This document shows positions 12,460-24,698 of a DNA stretch of 64,000 nucleotides, in pieces. Position 1 is the first letter of the stretch. Each line of letters opens with the position of its first letter. A program made the translations under genes and the position numbers. A model generated the notes under the pieces. It was not told the DNA's origin. It worked only from the letters and a program-made list of their open reading frames with translations, and did not search any database. Source of the DNA: Zygnema cylindricum (Eukaryota > Streptophyta > Zygnematophyceae > Zygnematales > Zygnemataceae); the NCBI GenBank assembly GCA_037447655.1, contig JBBHKE010003115.1, positions 62,001-126,000 of the forward strand, written 5' to 3'.

Positions 12460-13840
12460 CTAGTCAATCTTTAATTTCAGACCACACTTGTCCATGTAGA
12501 AAATTAGCTTAGGGGAAGGCACAAGTTTGGTCATCATATCTGATACCATCTCACTATCTGGTCGGTACTCTAAACTGATTATTTTGTTTTCTACTTTCTC
12601 TCTAACAAAGCTGAGTCTGATGTCCATGTGTTTGGCTTTAAAATGGTGTTTAGGATTGGCAGAAATAGCGATTGCTGTCTGATTATCACAAAATATTTTA
12701 TGCACACCACTCTTAAGGTGACCAAGCTCACCAAGCAAAGACTTGACCCACATCAATTCTTTTACAGCAGAGCAAGAGGCCATAAACTCAGCCTCCATGG
12801 TGGACTGAGCAATAACTTTTTGTTGTTTGCTACTCCAACTGCAAGCCCGATCACCCACATATAATACATATCCAGAAGTGCATCTCCTCATCGGAGCATC
12901 ACCAAAACTGGCATCACTCCAAGTAGTGATGTCAGTATTCTCTCCACCCAAATGCAACCATAGATCCCTAGTTCCTATCAAATATCTAAGAACTCTTTTA
13001 GATGCCTCCCAATCCCTCTTAGTGGGGACATTTAGACTTCTACTCAGCACTCCTACAGCTGCAGCTAAATCCGGCCGGGTACAATTCATAAAATAGATTA
13101 GACTTCCCACTACTTGCCGGTAAAGAATAGTCTGCATGAACTTCTGTTCTTCAGGAGATAATTCCTTGTCTAAGACTATGACTCCTTCTTTCTCACTCCC
13201 CTCACTTCCTTTGTTCAACTCCATTGGAGTTGTACAACTATTAGCTTTATCCATTTGAAAATTTTCAAGCATGTTCCCTATTGCTTCCTTTTGAGTCAAT
13301 CTTATAATTTTTCTTTTTCGGTCTCTCTCTACTTGAATTCCCAAAATATATTTTGCTTCCCCCATATCTTTGATTTCAAATCTCCCCTTAAGATTGGTTT
13401 TCAGTTTATTAATTTTTTCCATTGATTTACTTAAAACAAGTAAATCATCAACATAAATTGCAATAAATATAAAACCTTCCTCATCTTCGAAAACATAGAT
13501 TGACTGATGTGAGCTGATCCAGATATATCCCAAACCGGTAAGAAACTCATCAAGCTTCTTATTCTACTGTCGAGGCGTCTGTTTCAAACCATAAAGAGAT
13601 TTAATTAGCCAGCATACCTTACTCTCCTCTCCTTCCTCCACAAACCCTTCGGGTTGTCGCATGAAGATCTCCTCTTCCAATTTTCCTGCAAAAAGGTTGT
13701 TTTGATGTCCATCTGGTGCACTTTCTTGTCTTTCGCTCCTGCTAGGCTGAGAAGTATGCGGACGAAGGGAAATCTGACCACCGGGGCAAAGGTTTCCTAG
13801 TAGTCAATTCCCTCATTTTGTGTAAATCCCTTTGCCACTA
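12460..13840 (-). pseudogene. Copia unit 1: reverse transcriptase C-part and RNase H
   Basis: The main frame (12460-13533) carries the RT catalytic motif YVDDLLVL, then the LIYFMNCTRPDLAAAVG region typical of the copia RT C-terminus, then RNase H with TWSDASFGD, STMEAEF and FCDNQTAI. The final residues precede the polypurine tract and LTR A directly, as expected for a copia polyprotein end. Upstream, 13534-13840 continues the RT (QMDIKT region) but contains a stop and frameshifts relative to copia consensus. Product would copy the element RNA into cDNA in cytoplasmic particles. It is probably dead because no single frame spans the pol region. Confidence 0.88.
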
Positions 13841-13841
13841 A

Positions 13842-15742
13842 TCAGGCCTTGTAGCGCTCGATTCTGTTATCTGGGTTCAGTTTTAATTTGAAATTCCACT
13901 TACAACCGATTGGTTTTCGGTTAGGTGGACAATCCACCAGCTCCCAAGTATCGGCTGCCGTAATTGAGGCCATCTCCTCATTGATGGCTGTCTTCCACCA
14001 ATTTCTTTCTAGACAAGTCATCGCCTCTCTATAAGTCTGAGGTTCATCTTGATGAGATAGTTTTGTTACCTTGTTATTAACCTGTTTTTCTTGCAGTCTT
14101 TTACTACTTCTCCTTCCCCCTTCAAAATCTGAGGCCGGAATAGATGGTTCTCGTGGATTCTTTCGAACAAACTCGGTTTCTCCCCTATCCCTTGATTTTG
14201 AATCAATTTCCACCACGTCTTCCGCTTCAGGTAGAGTTGTCACTGGAGTTTCCACAGCCGAGTCATTTTCGGTCTGATTTGTACCTGCAAGAATGTCATC
14301 TTCTCTAAAAACTGGATAGTTAGGAAGCTCAAAGTCATCGAAATTTTCTGACTCAAATCTGATTTTTACCGACTTTGTATATTTGAAGGGATTCACAGAC
14401 TTTCTTCATCCATAACTACTAGATGCTTTACTAAGATTATATCTTCCCTTTTGAGATCATAAACTCTATATCCTTTAACATCCTCATCATATCCTAATAA
14501 GTATCCCGGTTTTCCTTTAGGATCTCGCTTCTAATTAGATCGATCTGTATCTAGATTGAATACTTGACTGCCGAAAACCTTTAAGTGAGATATGTCTGGT
14601 TTCCAGCCTATCCATCTCTCATAAGGTGTTTGATCTTTTATAGCTGAAGTAAGAACTCTATTTTTGAGGTAATTAGCACAGTTCATTGCTTCTGCCCATA
14701 ACCTTTTTACTATCTTTTTAACTGACAACATACTTCTAGCACTATCACTTAGTGTTCTATTCAACCTTTCAGCTACCCCATTCTGTTCCGCGTTTTCTGG
14801 AACTGTCTTTTGGTGTTGGACCCCATCTTCCCTCAAAAAATCCTCAAACTGGTTAGAAGTATACTCTCCACCATTGTCACTCCTTATTCTCTTGATTGGA
14901 GTTTCATGGAGTTTTTCGCTCCATGCTTTATATTGTCTAAAACAATCCTAAGCTTCCTACTTGTTTTTCAAAAAATACACTCGGGAATACGGAGACCAAT
15001 AATCAGTGATTGTCATCATAAATCTCTTCCCCCCCGGTGAGGGCACTTAAGCCGGTCCCCAAATATCTGTGTGTACTAGATCTAGAATTTTTTCTCCCTT
15101 ATAGGTGGCTGTTTTAGGAAAGGGTAATCTGTGTGTTTTACCTTGAGCACATCCACTACAATCACTTATAGTATCACTCTCACTGAACTTAATCCCTTCC
15201 ACCACTCCCATCTTTTTCATCTCTTTTAACTTGTCTAGATTCACATGCCCAAGCCTCTTATGCCACATCATAATATCATGAACACCAGCATAATAAAGTT
15301 TCTTCGTTTCATTACTTAAAACCGGCCTAAATATCCCATGGCTATCTTTCTCAGCAATGAAATAGACATCCTCCTCAAAACTAGCAGTAAAGACTCCTTC
15401 CCTAGTGCAAGTAAAAAAACCCTTATCATCTAATACAGATGTAGAGATGAGGTTTTTGTTCAGCTCCGGAATAAACAATACATCAGAGAATGTTATTATG
15501 GATGTCTTTCCTTCTACTAACACTTTCAAATCTACTGATTCTACAAGAGTAGTGGTTTGTATCCTCCCATCCCCGTACTCTATCTCTACGGTGGGAATCT
15601 TTCTTATCTTAGTGAACAGGTGCCTATCCCTACACATGTGCATGGAGGCACCTGAATCTACAATCCAGCCTGCTTCACCTTTCAATCCACCGTAAGCACA
15701 TTTCTGCCTTCGTGGAATTTTGACCTCGTTTTTCGCCTCCAA
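13842..15742 (-). pseudogene. Copia unit 1: protease, integrase and RT N-part (frameshifted)
   Basis: From 15742 downwards: the protease active site in IVDSGASMHMC, the integrase zinc-binding segment (HKRLGHVNLDKL, then CSGCAQGK) and the start of the integrase core with HTDIWGPA, whose first D is the expected catalytic residue. The frame stops at 15047. The integrase continues at 14531-14836 (ENAEQNGVAERLNRTL, with the catalytic E) and the linker plus RT start at 13842-14396. At least three frame interruptions separate these parts. Order protease-integrase-RT defines Ty1/copia. Compared with unit 2 the same domains are present with different breakpoints. Confidence 0.86.
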
Positions 15743-15801
15743 CTCCTCATCTAAAACGAGCTTATCGTCCTTGTCCTCGGATTCCGCCTCATGTACCTAT
15801 G

Positions 15802-16793
15802 TCACGAGGGTCTTTTTATTTCTTCTCGGGGGACACCGGAGTGCCCCTCCATTGACCCAAGCTCGATAAGCTTAGTGCACTCTGTTATATAGTGCCCAGG
15901 TTTCATACAAAAATGACATAAACCTTTGGGAGCCCTTAGTCCGAACTCGTCGGTCTGATTTTTTTGCTCCCTCCCCCCATAGTTTCCGACCGGTTTTCGG
16001 GAATCCTTGTTCCTCCAATCGTTTGCAGTTGCCAAGGCTTGACCACTCTTTCCTCCCCTTCAGGATTTAATTGTATTCTCTCGAACGAGAATCATCTCTA
16101 CCACTGAGTTCCATATCCACCTTGAGTCCGGCAAGTCCTGCACACGGTTGACTATGTTTCGAACTCATCGGGTAACTTCATCAGTAAATAGTTAACCTTT
16201 TCTTTTTCACTAAAATCTTTTTCCGCACTCTCTAGCTCCATGAAGAGTGTAGCGAGCTCATTGCAAAAATCCAACATCTTCCCCCCTTTGTATACATACT
16301 CCTTAACTTTCTGATCAGGCCAACTGTTGTTGCTGAATCGTCCCACTTCGATACATCTCTATGAGAGCCATCCAAAAATCGGATGCCCTTTCTACGTGCA
16401 AATGAGGACATGCAAGTCCTTGAGTGAGATGGCGTAGGATAAAGTGCTTTGCCGCCATATTGTTGAAGTCCCAAGTTTCAGTATCATTCTTCTCGTTCCT
16501 CGGAATATGTGACATAAATACCGAACCAATTGCTATTGGTGTGGTCGCCTCCTTCTCCTTTCCTTTGTCCAGCACCTCTCCTTCTTTTGTTTCCTCTGTT
16601 GAAGGTGGATCCTCTTTCCTCGTGAATCCGCTTCCTCCAAACCCTAGAGGAATTCCAAGACTTGATGGACGCCCCAACCGTCCACTCACTATCCCCCAAA
16701 ACCTTTTTTTCGCATAAAGCTCCTATCATCATACTTTCCCAGTATATAAAGCCAATTCTATTAAAGATTGGTACCTTAGAGGGTGGGCCCATA
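15802..16793 (-). pseudogene. Copia unit 1: Gag with zinc knuckle (frameshifted)
   Basis: The Gag start MGPPSKVPIF is encoded from within the primer-binding site, at 16791-16793. Fragments in three frames follow (16484-16816, 16315-16689, 16152-16346), matching the Gag of unit 2. A CCHC zinc knuckle, CHFCMKPGHYITEC, lies at 15802-16035. Gag would form the virus-like particle and bind RNA through this knuckle. At least three frameshifts break it. Confidence 0.85.
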
Positions 16794-16795
16794 AC
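16782..16795 (-). promoter_or_regulatory. Half-tRNA primer-binding site, copia unit 1
   Basis: On the minus strand this reads GTTATGGGCCCACC, complementary to the anticodon arm of plant initiator tRNA-Met (recalled as GGUGGGCCCAUAAC). It abuts LTR B. The ATG inside it is the Gag start. Confidence 0.8.
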
Positions 16796-16796
16796 A

Positions 16797-17579
16797 AGAA
16801 ACTCTGAGACCTCCATAAGTCCTCACAGTGGACAGCTTCCAAGAAGCCTCTAGGATAACTCTGACCCCTTTGTGTTTCAGCAAAAACAACTGCCACCCTG
16901 GCAGACAAAAACACTGACCAACTTCACCACTGTGAAGGCAAGACTCCCTTGAGTCGATAGCAAAAAGAATCTCTGAATTTGCTCCCTTGAGCAGTAAGTT
17001 ATGGAGGGTCAAAGTTGACCTTTTGTACAGAAGCTCTCTGGGAGAGAGGGTCATATCTCCTAATTTTTCTAAGTCCTATCTCTCTCACAGACTCTATCTA
17101 TTGATGTACGGAGCCAATCAGAGTACATTTCCCTACACAAAAGTACAGCTGTCGGTGTACTTTCTATACAGACACTGTACGACATGGCCTAAATGTCGAC
17201 ACGTGGTATGTCCGGATTTGCTCCCGTAATCCTCGGAGATGCCGCAATCCAATGTAATTCCGCCACGTGTGAACCGATGTGGCGATGATCACAAATTGCC
17301 GAAATCCTCTTCCGCGATCTCAGCGTTAATTTCGGCCGTCCGATTAAATTCACATTTAATCGTAGCCGTAATAAATACATGCGCGGTATTTGTTTCATTA
17401 TAGAAATAAATGCGCGGCATTGGTTTTTTATCCGTACCGTAATCCGTACTTTTACATTAATGGATCTATGTCTTTGTAAACAGTTATAGTTAAATGAATT
17501 ATCCTACTTGAAAATGTTTAATTAAATATCAAACCATGTAGTATGTAACACTAGTTAAAGACTTAACGCCTATGGCTTC
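16797..17579 (-). repeat. Copia LTR B, truncated (5' LTR of unit 1)
   Basis: The 783-bp sequence aligns with LTR A from its internal-side end (GAAACTCTGAGACC) up to the ACTTAACG string at the start of the tRNA-like module. There it stops and LTR C begins directly. About 270 bp of the LTR is missing, including most of the module. The terminal TG/CA dinucleotide at the internal side has decayed. Confidence 0.88.
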
Positions 17580-18627
17580 TGAAACTCTAAGACCTCCATA
17601 AGTCCTCAGAGTGGACAGCTTCCAAGAAGCCTCTAGGATAATCCTGACCCCTTTGTGTTTAAGCAAAAATAACTGCCACCCTGGCAAACAAAAACTCTGA
17701 CCACTTTCACCCCTGTGAAGATAAGACTCCCCTGAGTCGATAGCAAAAAGAATCTCTGAATTTGCTCCCCTGAGCAGTAAGTTATGGGGGGTCAAAGTTG
17801 ACCTTTTGTACAGTAGCTCTTTGGGAGAGAGGGTCCTATCTCCTAATTTTTCTAAGTCCTATCTCTCTCACAGACTCTATCTATTGATGTACGGAACCAA
17901 TCAGAATTGAGTTCCGTACGCAAAAGTACAGCTGCTGGTGTACTTTAGGTACGGACATTGTACGACAAGGCCTAAATGTCGACACATGTCATATCCGGAT
18001 TCGATGTCATAATCTCCGGGGATTCCACGATCCAACGAAATTTCGCCACGCGTCATCCGATGTGGCGATGGCCACAAACCGCCGAAAACTTCCTCCGCGA
18101 TCTCGGCGCTGATTGCGGCCGTCCGATTAGAATCTAATTTAATCGTAGCCGTAATAAATACATGTGCGGTAGTTGTTTCATTTACGAAACAAATGCGCGG
18201 TATTGATTTATAGTCCATACCGTAATCCGTACTTTATATATTACCGGATCTATGTATCCCGTAATCTATTATAGTTAAATGAATAATCGTACGTATACAT
18301 ATTTAAATAACTATCAAACTATATACTACGTATCATGACTCCTAGACTTAACGGCTAAGGCTACCGGCTATTTCCTGTCTGCCGGCCGGTAGGTACAAGG
18401 ATCAATTCCTGCCGCCGGCACATACCTCTTAAATAAATAAACCCGAACTAATATAAATTTCCCGTAAACCTCAGGATAGCCTAGGTAGCCATGGCTCTAG
18501 CTTCCTCTCCAATTTCTTAGTGACTGCGACAAGTTTGAGAGTTGGAGAGAGAAGTTAGAGGTAGACTGCCTCGGCTTCTTTCTTTCTATTCAGACCTAGA
18601 AAATACTTAAAACCATTAATTTCTACA
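17580..18627 (-). repeat. Copia LTR C (3' LTR of unit 2)
   Basis: A complete 1048-bp LTR that on the minus strand starts TGTAGAAATTAATGG and ends with the complement of TGAAACTCTAAG. It is followed by the same polypurine tract (18628-18641) and carries the tRNA-like module at 18345-18421. It is somewhat diverged from A and D in the middle. Confidence 0.9.
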
Positions 18628-18640
18628 CTCCCCTTATTTT

Positions 18641-19747
18641 CTAGTCAATCTTTAATTTCAGACCACACTTCTCCCTGCAAAAAATTAACTTAGGGGAAGG
18701 CACAGGTTTGGTCATCATATCTGCTACCATCTCACTATCTGGTCGGTACTCTAAACTGATTATTTTATTTTCTACTTTCTCTCTAACAAAGCTGAGTCTA
18801 ATGTCCATGTGTTTAGCTTTAAAATGATGTTTAGGATTGGCAGAAATAGCGATTGCTGCTTGATTATCACAAAATATTTTCTGCACACCACTCTTAAGGT
18901 GACCAAGCTCACCAAGCAAAGACTTGACCCACATCAATTCTTTTACAGCAGAGCAAGAGGCCATATACTCAGCCTCCATGGTGGACTGAGCAATGACCTT
19001 TTGCTGTTTGCTACTCCAACAGCAAGCCCCATCACCCACATATAATACATATCCAGAAGTGCATCTCCTCATCGGAGCATCACCATAACTAGCATCACTC
19101 CAAGTAGTGATGTCAGTATTTTCCCCACCCAAATTCAACCATAGATCCCTAGTTCCTATCAAGTATCTAAGAACTCTCTTAGCTGCCTCCCAATCCTTCT
19201 TAGTGGGAGCATTTAGACTTCTACTCAGCACTCCTACAGCTGCAGCTAAATCCGGCCGGGTACAATTCATAAAATAGATTAGACTTCCCACTACTTGCCT
19301 GTAAGGAATAGTCTGCATGAACTTCTGTTCTTCAGGAGATAATTCCTCGTCTAAGACTATGACTCCTCCTTCCTCACTCCCCTCACTTCTCTTCTTCAAC
19401 TCCATAGGAGTTGTACAACTATTAGCTTTATCCATTTGAAAATTTTCAAGCATGTTCCCTATTGCTTCTTTTTGAGTCAATCTTATAATTTTTCTTTTTC
19501 GGTCTCTCTCTACTTGAATTCCCAAAATATATTTTGCTTCCCCCATATCCTTCATTTCAAATCTCCCCTTAAGATCGGTTTTCAGTTTATTAATTTTTTC
19601 CATTGATTTACTTAAAACAAGTAAATCATCAACATAAATTGCAATAAATATAAAACCTTCCTCATCTTCGAAAACATAGATTGACTGATGTGAGCTGATC
19701 CAGATATATCCCAGACCGGTAAGAAACTCATCAAGCTTCTTATTCTA
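18641..19747 (-). pseudogene. Copia unit 2: RT C-part and RNase H
   Basis: The 320-codon frame at 18641-19603 matches unit 1. Just upstream of it the same frame carries YVDDLLVL (about 19620-19650). RNase H residues are seen in TWSDASYGD, STMEAEY and FCDNQAAI, and the end is immediately before the polypurine tract and LTR C. This is the best preserved part of the copia pol in the window. An upstream stop near 19747 separates it from the RT N-part. Confidence 0.88.
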
Positions 19748-19785
19748 CTGTCGAGGCGTCTGTTTCAAACCATAAAGAGATTTAA

Positions 19786-21017
19786 TTAGCCAGCATACCT
19801 TACTCTCCTCTCCTTCCTCCACAAACCCTTCGGGTTGTCGCATGAAGATCTCCTCTTCCAATATTCCTGCAAAAAGGTAGTTTTGATGTCCATCTGGTGC
19901 ACTTCAGTGTCTTTCGCTGCTGCCAGGCTGAGAAGTATGCGGACGGAGGGAAATTTGACCACCGGGGCAAAGGTTTCCTCGTAGTCAATTCCCTCCTTTT
20001 GTGTAAATCCCTTTGCCACTAATCTGGCCTTGTAGCGCTCGATTGTGTTATCTGGGTTCTGTTTTAATTTGAAAACCCACTTACAACCGATTGGTTTTCG
20101 GTTACGTGGACAATCCACCAGCTCCCAAGTATCGGCTGCCATAATTGAGGCCATCTCTTCATTGATGGCCTTCTTCCACGGATTTCTTTCTGGACAAGTC
20201 ATCGCCTCTCCAGAAGTTTGAGGTTTATCTTGATGAGATAGTTTTGTTACCTTGTTATTAACCTGTTTTTCTTGCAGTCTTTTACTACTTCTCCTTCCCC
20301 CTTCAAAATCTGAGGCCGGAATAGATGGTTCTCGTGGATTCTTTCGAACAAACTCGGTTTCTCCCCTATCCGTTGATTCCGAATCAATTTCCACCACGTC
20401 TTCCGCTTTGGGTAGAGTTGTCACTAGAGTTTCCACTGCCGAGTGCTTTCGGTCTGATTTGTATCTGCAAGAATGTCATCTTCTCTAAAACCTAGATAGT
20501 TAGGAAGTTCAAAGTCATCGGAATTTTCTGACTCAAATCTGGTTTTTACTGACTTTGTATATTTGAAGGGATCCACAGACTTTCCTTCATCCATAACTAC
20601 TAGATGCTTTATTAAGATTATATCTTCCCTTTTTAGATCATAAACTCTATATCCTTTAACATCTTCATCATATCCTAATAAGTATCCCGGTTTTCCTTTA
20701 GGATCTAGCTTCCAATTGGACCGATCAGTATCTAGACTGAACACTTGACTGCCGAAAACCTTTAAATGAGATAAGTCTGGTTTCCGGCCTGTACATCTCT
20801 CATAAGGTGTTTGATCTTTTATAGCTGAAGTAAGAACTCTATTTTTGAGGTTATTAGCACAATTCATTGCTTCTGCCCAAAACCTTTTTCCTATCTTCTT
20901 ATCCGACAACATACTTCTAGCACTATCACTTAGTGTTCTATTTAACCTTTTAGCTACCCCATTCTGTTCTGGATTTTCTGGAACTGTCTTTTGGTGTTGA
21001 ACCCCATCTTCCCTCAA
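19786..21017 (-). pseudogene. Copia unit 2: integrase C-part, linker and RT N-part
   Basis: The frame at 20424-21017 begins in the integrase core (VPENPEQNGVAKRLNRTL) and runs through the integrase C-terminal region (KGKPGYLLGYDEDVKGYRVYD is the usual copia signature). The expected catalytic E in the GVAER position reads K here. The second frame (19786-20436) carries the linker and RT start with ARLVAKGFTQ and HQMDIKTTFL. A frameshift at about 20430 separates the two. Confidence 0.86.
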
Positions 21018-21064
21018 AAAATCCTCAAACTGGTTAGAAGTATACTCTCCACCATTGTCACTCC

Positions 21065-22971
21065 TTACTCTCTTGATTGGAGTTTCATGGAGTTTTTCGC
21101 TCCATGCTTTATATTGTCTAAAACAATTTCAGCTTCTGACTTGTTTTTCAAAAAATACAACCGGGAATACCGAGACCATTCATCAGTTATGGTCATCATA
21201 AATCTCTTCCCCCCCGGTGAGGGCACTCTATCCGGTCCCCAAATATCTGTGTGTACTAGATCTAGAAGTTTTTCTCCCTTGTAGGTGGCTGTTTTAGGAA
21301 AGGGTAATGTGTGTGCTTTACCTTGAGCACACCCACTACAATCACTTATATCATCACTCTCACTGAACTGAATCCCTTCCACCACTCCCATCTTTTTCAT
21401 CTCTCTTAACTTATCTAGATTCACATGCCCAAGCCTCTTATGCCACATCATAATATCATGAACACCAGCATAATAAAGTTTCTTCGTTTCATTACTTAAG
21501 ATCAGCCTAAACATCCCATAGCTACCTTTCTCAGCAATGAAATAGACATCCTCCTCAAAACTAGCAGTAAAGACTCCTTCCTTAGTGCTAGTAAAAAAAC
21601 CATTATCATCTAATACAGATGTAGAGATAAGGTTTTTGTTCAGTTTCGGGATAAACAATACATCGGAGAATGTTAATATGGATGTCTTTCCTTCTACTAA
21701 CACTATCAGATCTACCGATCCTACAAGAGTAGTGGTGACTATCCTCCCATCCCCGTACTCTATCTCTACGGTGGGAATCTTTCTTATCTTAGTGAACAGG
21801 TGCCTATCTTTACACATGTGCATTGAGGCACCTGAATCTATAATCCAGCCTGCTTCACTTTTCAATCCACCGTAAGCACATTTCTGCCTTCGTGGAATTT
21901 CAACCTCAGTTTTCGCCTCCAACTCCTCATCCAAAAGGAGCTCATCGTCCTCGTCCTCGGATTCCGCCTCAAGTACCTGTGTGACAAGGGCCTTTTTCTT
22001 TCTTCTCGGGGTACCACCAATCTGCCCCTCCTTTAACCGAAGCTCGGTTAGCTTAGTGCACTCTGCCATATAGCGCCCCGGTTTCTTACAAAAATGAAAT
22101 AAACCTTTGGGAGCCCTTGGTTCGAACTCGTCAACCTGTTTTTTCTGCTCCCTACCCCCATAGTTTGCGACTAGTTTCCGGGAATCCTTGTTCCTCCAAT
22201 CGGTCGCTATTGCCAAGGCTTGGCCACTCTTTCCTCCCCTTCGGATCGCAATCGTATTCTCTCGAACGAGAATCATCCCTACCACTGAGTTCCATATCCA
22301 CCTTGAGTCCGGCAAGTCCTGCACACGGTTGACTATGTTCTCGAACTCATCAGGTAACTTCATCAGTAAACAGTTAACCTTTTCTTTTTCACTAAAAACT
22401 TTTCCCGCACTCTCTAGCTCCATGAAGAGTGTAGCAAGCTCATTGCAAAAATCCAACATCTTCTCCCCTTTGTATACATTCTCATTAACTTTCTGATCAG
22501 CCAACTGTTGTTGCTGAATCGCACCACTTTGGTACATCTCTATGAGAGCCATCCAAAGATCGGATGCCCTTTCTACCTGCAAATGAGGACATGCAAGTCC
22601 TTGAGCGAGATGGCGTAGGATGAAGTGCATTGCCGCCATATTGTTGAAGTCCCAAGTTTTAGTATCATTCTCCTCGTTCCTCGGAATAGGTGACACGAAT
22701 GCCGAACCAGTTGTTATTGGTGTGGTCGCCTCCTTCTCCTTTCCTTTGTCCACCACCTCTCCTTCTTTTGTTTCCTCCATTGAAGGTGGATCCTCTTTCC
22801 TGGTGAATCTGCTTCCTCCAAACCGTGGAGGAATTCCAAGGCTTGATGGACGCCCCAACCGTCCACTCACTATCCCCCAAAACTGTTTTTCGCATAGAGC
22901 TCCTATCATCATATTTTCCCAGTATATGGAGCCAGTTCCATTAAAGATTGGTACCCTAGAAGGTGGGCCCA
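21065..22971 (-). pseudogene. Copia unit 2: Gag, zinc knuckle, protease and integrase N-part
   Basis: This long open frame (about 635 codons from the primer-site ATG) is nearly intact. It starts MGPPSRVPIFNG. An alternative start, MEVPQF, lies upstream in the LTR. In order it shows the Gag core (FNNMAAMHFILRHL, CNELATLFMELE), a knuckle (FHFCKKPGRYMAEC, with R in place of the usual H), the protease site IIDSGASMHMC, the integrase zinc motif (HKRLGHVNLDKL with CSGCAQGK), and HTDIWGPD of the integrase core. It ends at a stop near 21065. Compared with unit 1, the Gag is open here but broken there. Confidence 0.9.
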
Positions 22972-22975
22972 TAAC
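22962..22975 (-). promoter_or_regulatory. Half-tRNA primer-binding site, copia unit 2
   Basis: Minus-strand GTTATGGGCCCACC lies one base from the end of LTR D. It is identical to the site in unit 1 and carries the Gag start codon. Confidence 0.82.
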
Positions 22976-22976
22976 T

Positions 22977-24000
22977 TGAAACTGTGGGACCTCCATAAGT
23001 CCTCAGAGTGGACAGCTTCCAAAAAGCCTCTAGGATAACCCTGACCCCTTTGTGTTTCAGAAAAAATAACTGCCACCTTGGCAGACAATAACTCTGACCA
23101 ACTTCACCCTTGTGAAGGCAAGACTCCCCTGAGTCCATAGCAAAAAGAATCTATGAATTTGCTCCCCTGAGCAAAAAGTTATGGAGGGTCAAAGTTGACC
23201 TTTTGTACAAACGTTCTCTAGGAGAGAGGGTCCTATCTCTTAATTTTTCTAAGTCCTATCTCTCTCACAAACTCTATCTACTGATGTACTGAGCCAATCA
23301 GAATAGAGTTCCGTACACAAAAGTACGGCTGGCGGTGTACTTTCTATACGAACACTGTACGACATGGCTTAAATGTCGACATGTGGTATGTCCGGATTCG
23401 CTCCCTTAATCCTCGGAGATGTCGCGATCCAATGTCATTCCGCCACGTGTCATCCGATGTGGCGATGACCACAAACCGCCAAAATCCTCTTCCGCGATCT
23501 CGGCGTTAATTCCGGCCGTCCGATTAAATTCACATTTAATCGTAGTCGTAACAAATACATGCGCGGTATTGGTTTCTTATCCGTACCGTAATCTGTACTT
23601 TTACATTACTAGATCTATGTATCCTGTAAACAGTTATAGTTAAATGAATTATTCTATTTGGTAATGTTTAATTAATTATCAAACCATATAGTACGTAACA
23701 CTAGTTCTACACTTAACGGCTAAGGCTACCGTCTACCGGCTGTCGGTTGGCCGGTAGGTACCAGGATCAAATCCTGTGACCGGCACATATCTTTTCGTAA
23801 ATAAACCTCTAACTAATTTATATTTCTCGTAAACCACTGGATAACCTAGGTAGCCATGGCTCTAGCTCCCTCTCCAATTTCTCAGTGACTGCGACAAGTT
23901 TGAGAGTTAGAGAGAGAAGTTAGAGGTAGACTGCCTCGGCTTCTTTCTATATTTCTATTTAGACCTAGAAAATTTTTAAAATGGACCATTAATTTCTACA
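22977..24000 (-). repeat. Copia LTR D (5' LTR of unit 2)
   Basis: A complete 1024-bp LTR with TG/CA ends, followed by the target duplication AGCAA at 24001-24005. The tRNA-like module is at 23711-23787. As the 5' LTR it would hold the element promoter. I cannot point to a specific TATA box. Confidence 0.92.
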
Positions 24001-24698
24001 AGCAATATGTCTTATGATTATAAAAAAAATTAGGGACTACAGTTCTAAATCTGGAGTTGCTCTTTATTTCTCAATGACCAAAAAAGAAAGATTAGAAAAC
24101 GGATTGGCGACTTTTTTTTCCCAATTTTTGTTTGACAAGATGGATAATTTTGATGTCAAAAACAAATGTTATAAACCCAAAAGTTACATGGGTTACTAAT
24201 GATTTATTCCCTAATGTTAACACGGAGTATGAGGACGAAGAAGATAAAGTTATTTTGGATAGTAACCCAAAAAAATGTGGAGGAAGCGAAGATGGAATCA
24301 ATGCGGGGAGGAGACTTTCGAAGGAGGCTACATTTGAGAAAAGAGAAACAGTAAGAGAAGAGGAAGGAAGTAAAAAAAAATGGAGTAAGTGTTGGGTCTC
24401 CACCCTGTGGAGAAATGTTCATGTTCGGGAGGAAAAGAAAAAGAGCCGGAAAACAAGGTCAGCATGAAAATCGCGTATTTATCGCTCGAGAAATTGTCGA
24501 AAAGATGGACAAAACTATTAAAAAATCTAACAACCAGCAATTTCAGCAACAAAAGGAATCAAACAAGGATCAAACCATAAATAATTTCTTAATAAACAAT
24601 TTCAACAGAATCAAAAAATAGTTGGAGCCATTGAGAAGATTGTCAATGGAGTGATAACTGCAATTATGACGACCACCGAAAAAATTATGAATGGATGA
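24001..24698 (+). pseudogene. Trihelix-like protein, 3' half, frameshifted
   Basis: Continues the gene interrupted at 11391. Directly after AGCAA comes a helix encoded in mixed frames, then KKIRDYSSKSG, then YFSMTKKERLENGL and a phenylalanine-rich LFDKMDNF segment. The pattern K-I-x-D-[YW]...S-[YW]-[WF]-x-M...ER...LP/A is the C-terminal half of plant trihelix domains. An acidic segment (EYEDEED), a Lys-rich stretch, and a Gln/Asn-rich C-terminus ending TEKIMNG before TGA at 24696 follow. At least three frameshifts fall in A- or T-rich tracts (near 24010, 24150-24200, 24610). It is a pseudogene, unless some indels are assembly errors. Confidence 0.62.

Larger units (their letters stand above)
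11392..24000 (-). mobile_element. Composite tandem of two Ty1/copia elements with a 5-bp TSD
   Basis: Structure in window order: LTR A (11392-12446), internal 1 (12447-16796), truncated LTR B (16797-17579), LTR C (17580-18627), internal 2 (18628-22976), LTR D (22977-24000). Both internals are about 4.35 kb, minus-strand, and encode the same Gag-protease-integrase-RT-RNase H order with high similarity. The outer ends begin TG and end CA and are flanked by AGCAA at 11387-11391 and 24001-24005, so the whole block behaves as one insertion into the trihelix-like gene. The inner junction shows no such duplication. Both units carry several frameshifts, so neither is autonomous as read. Confidence 0.88.
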
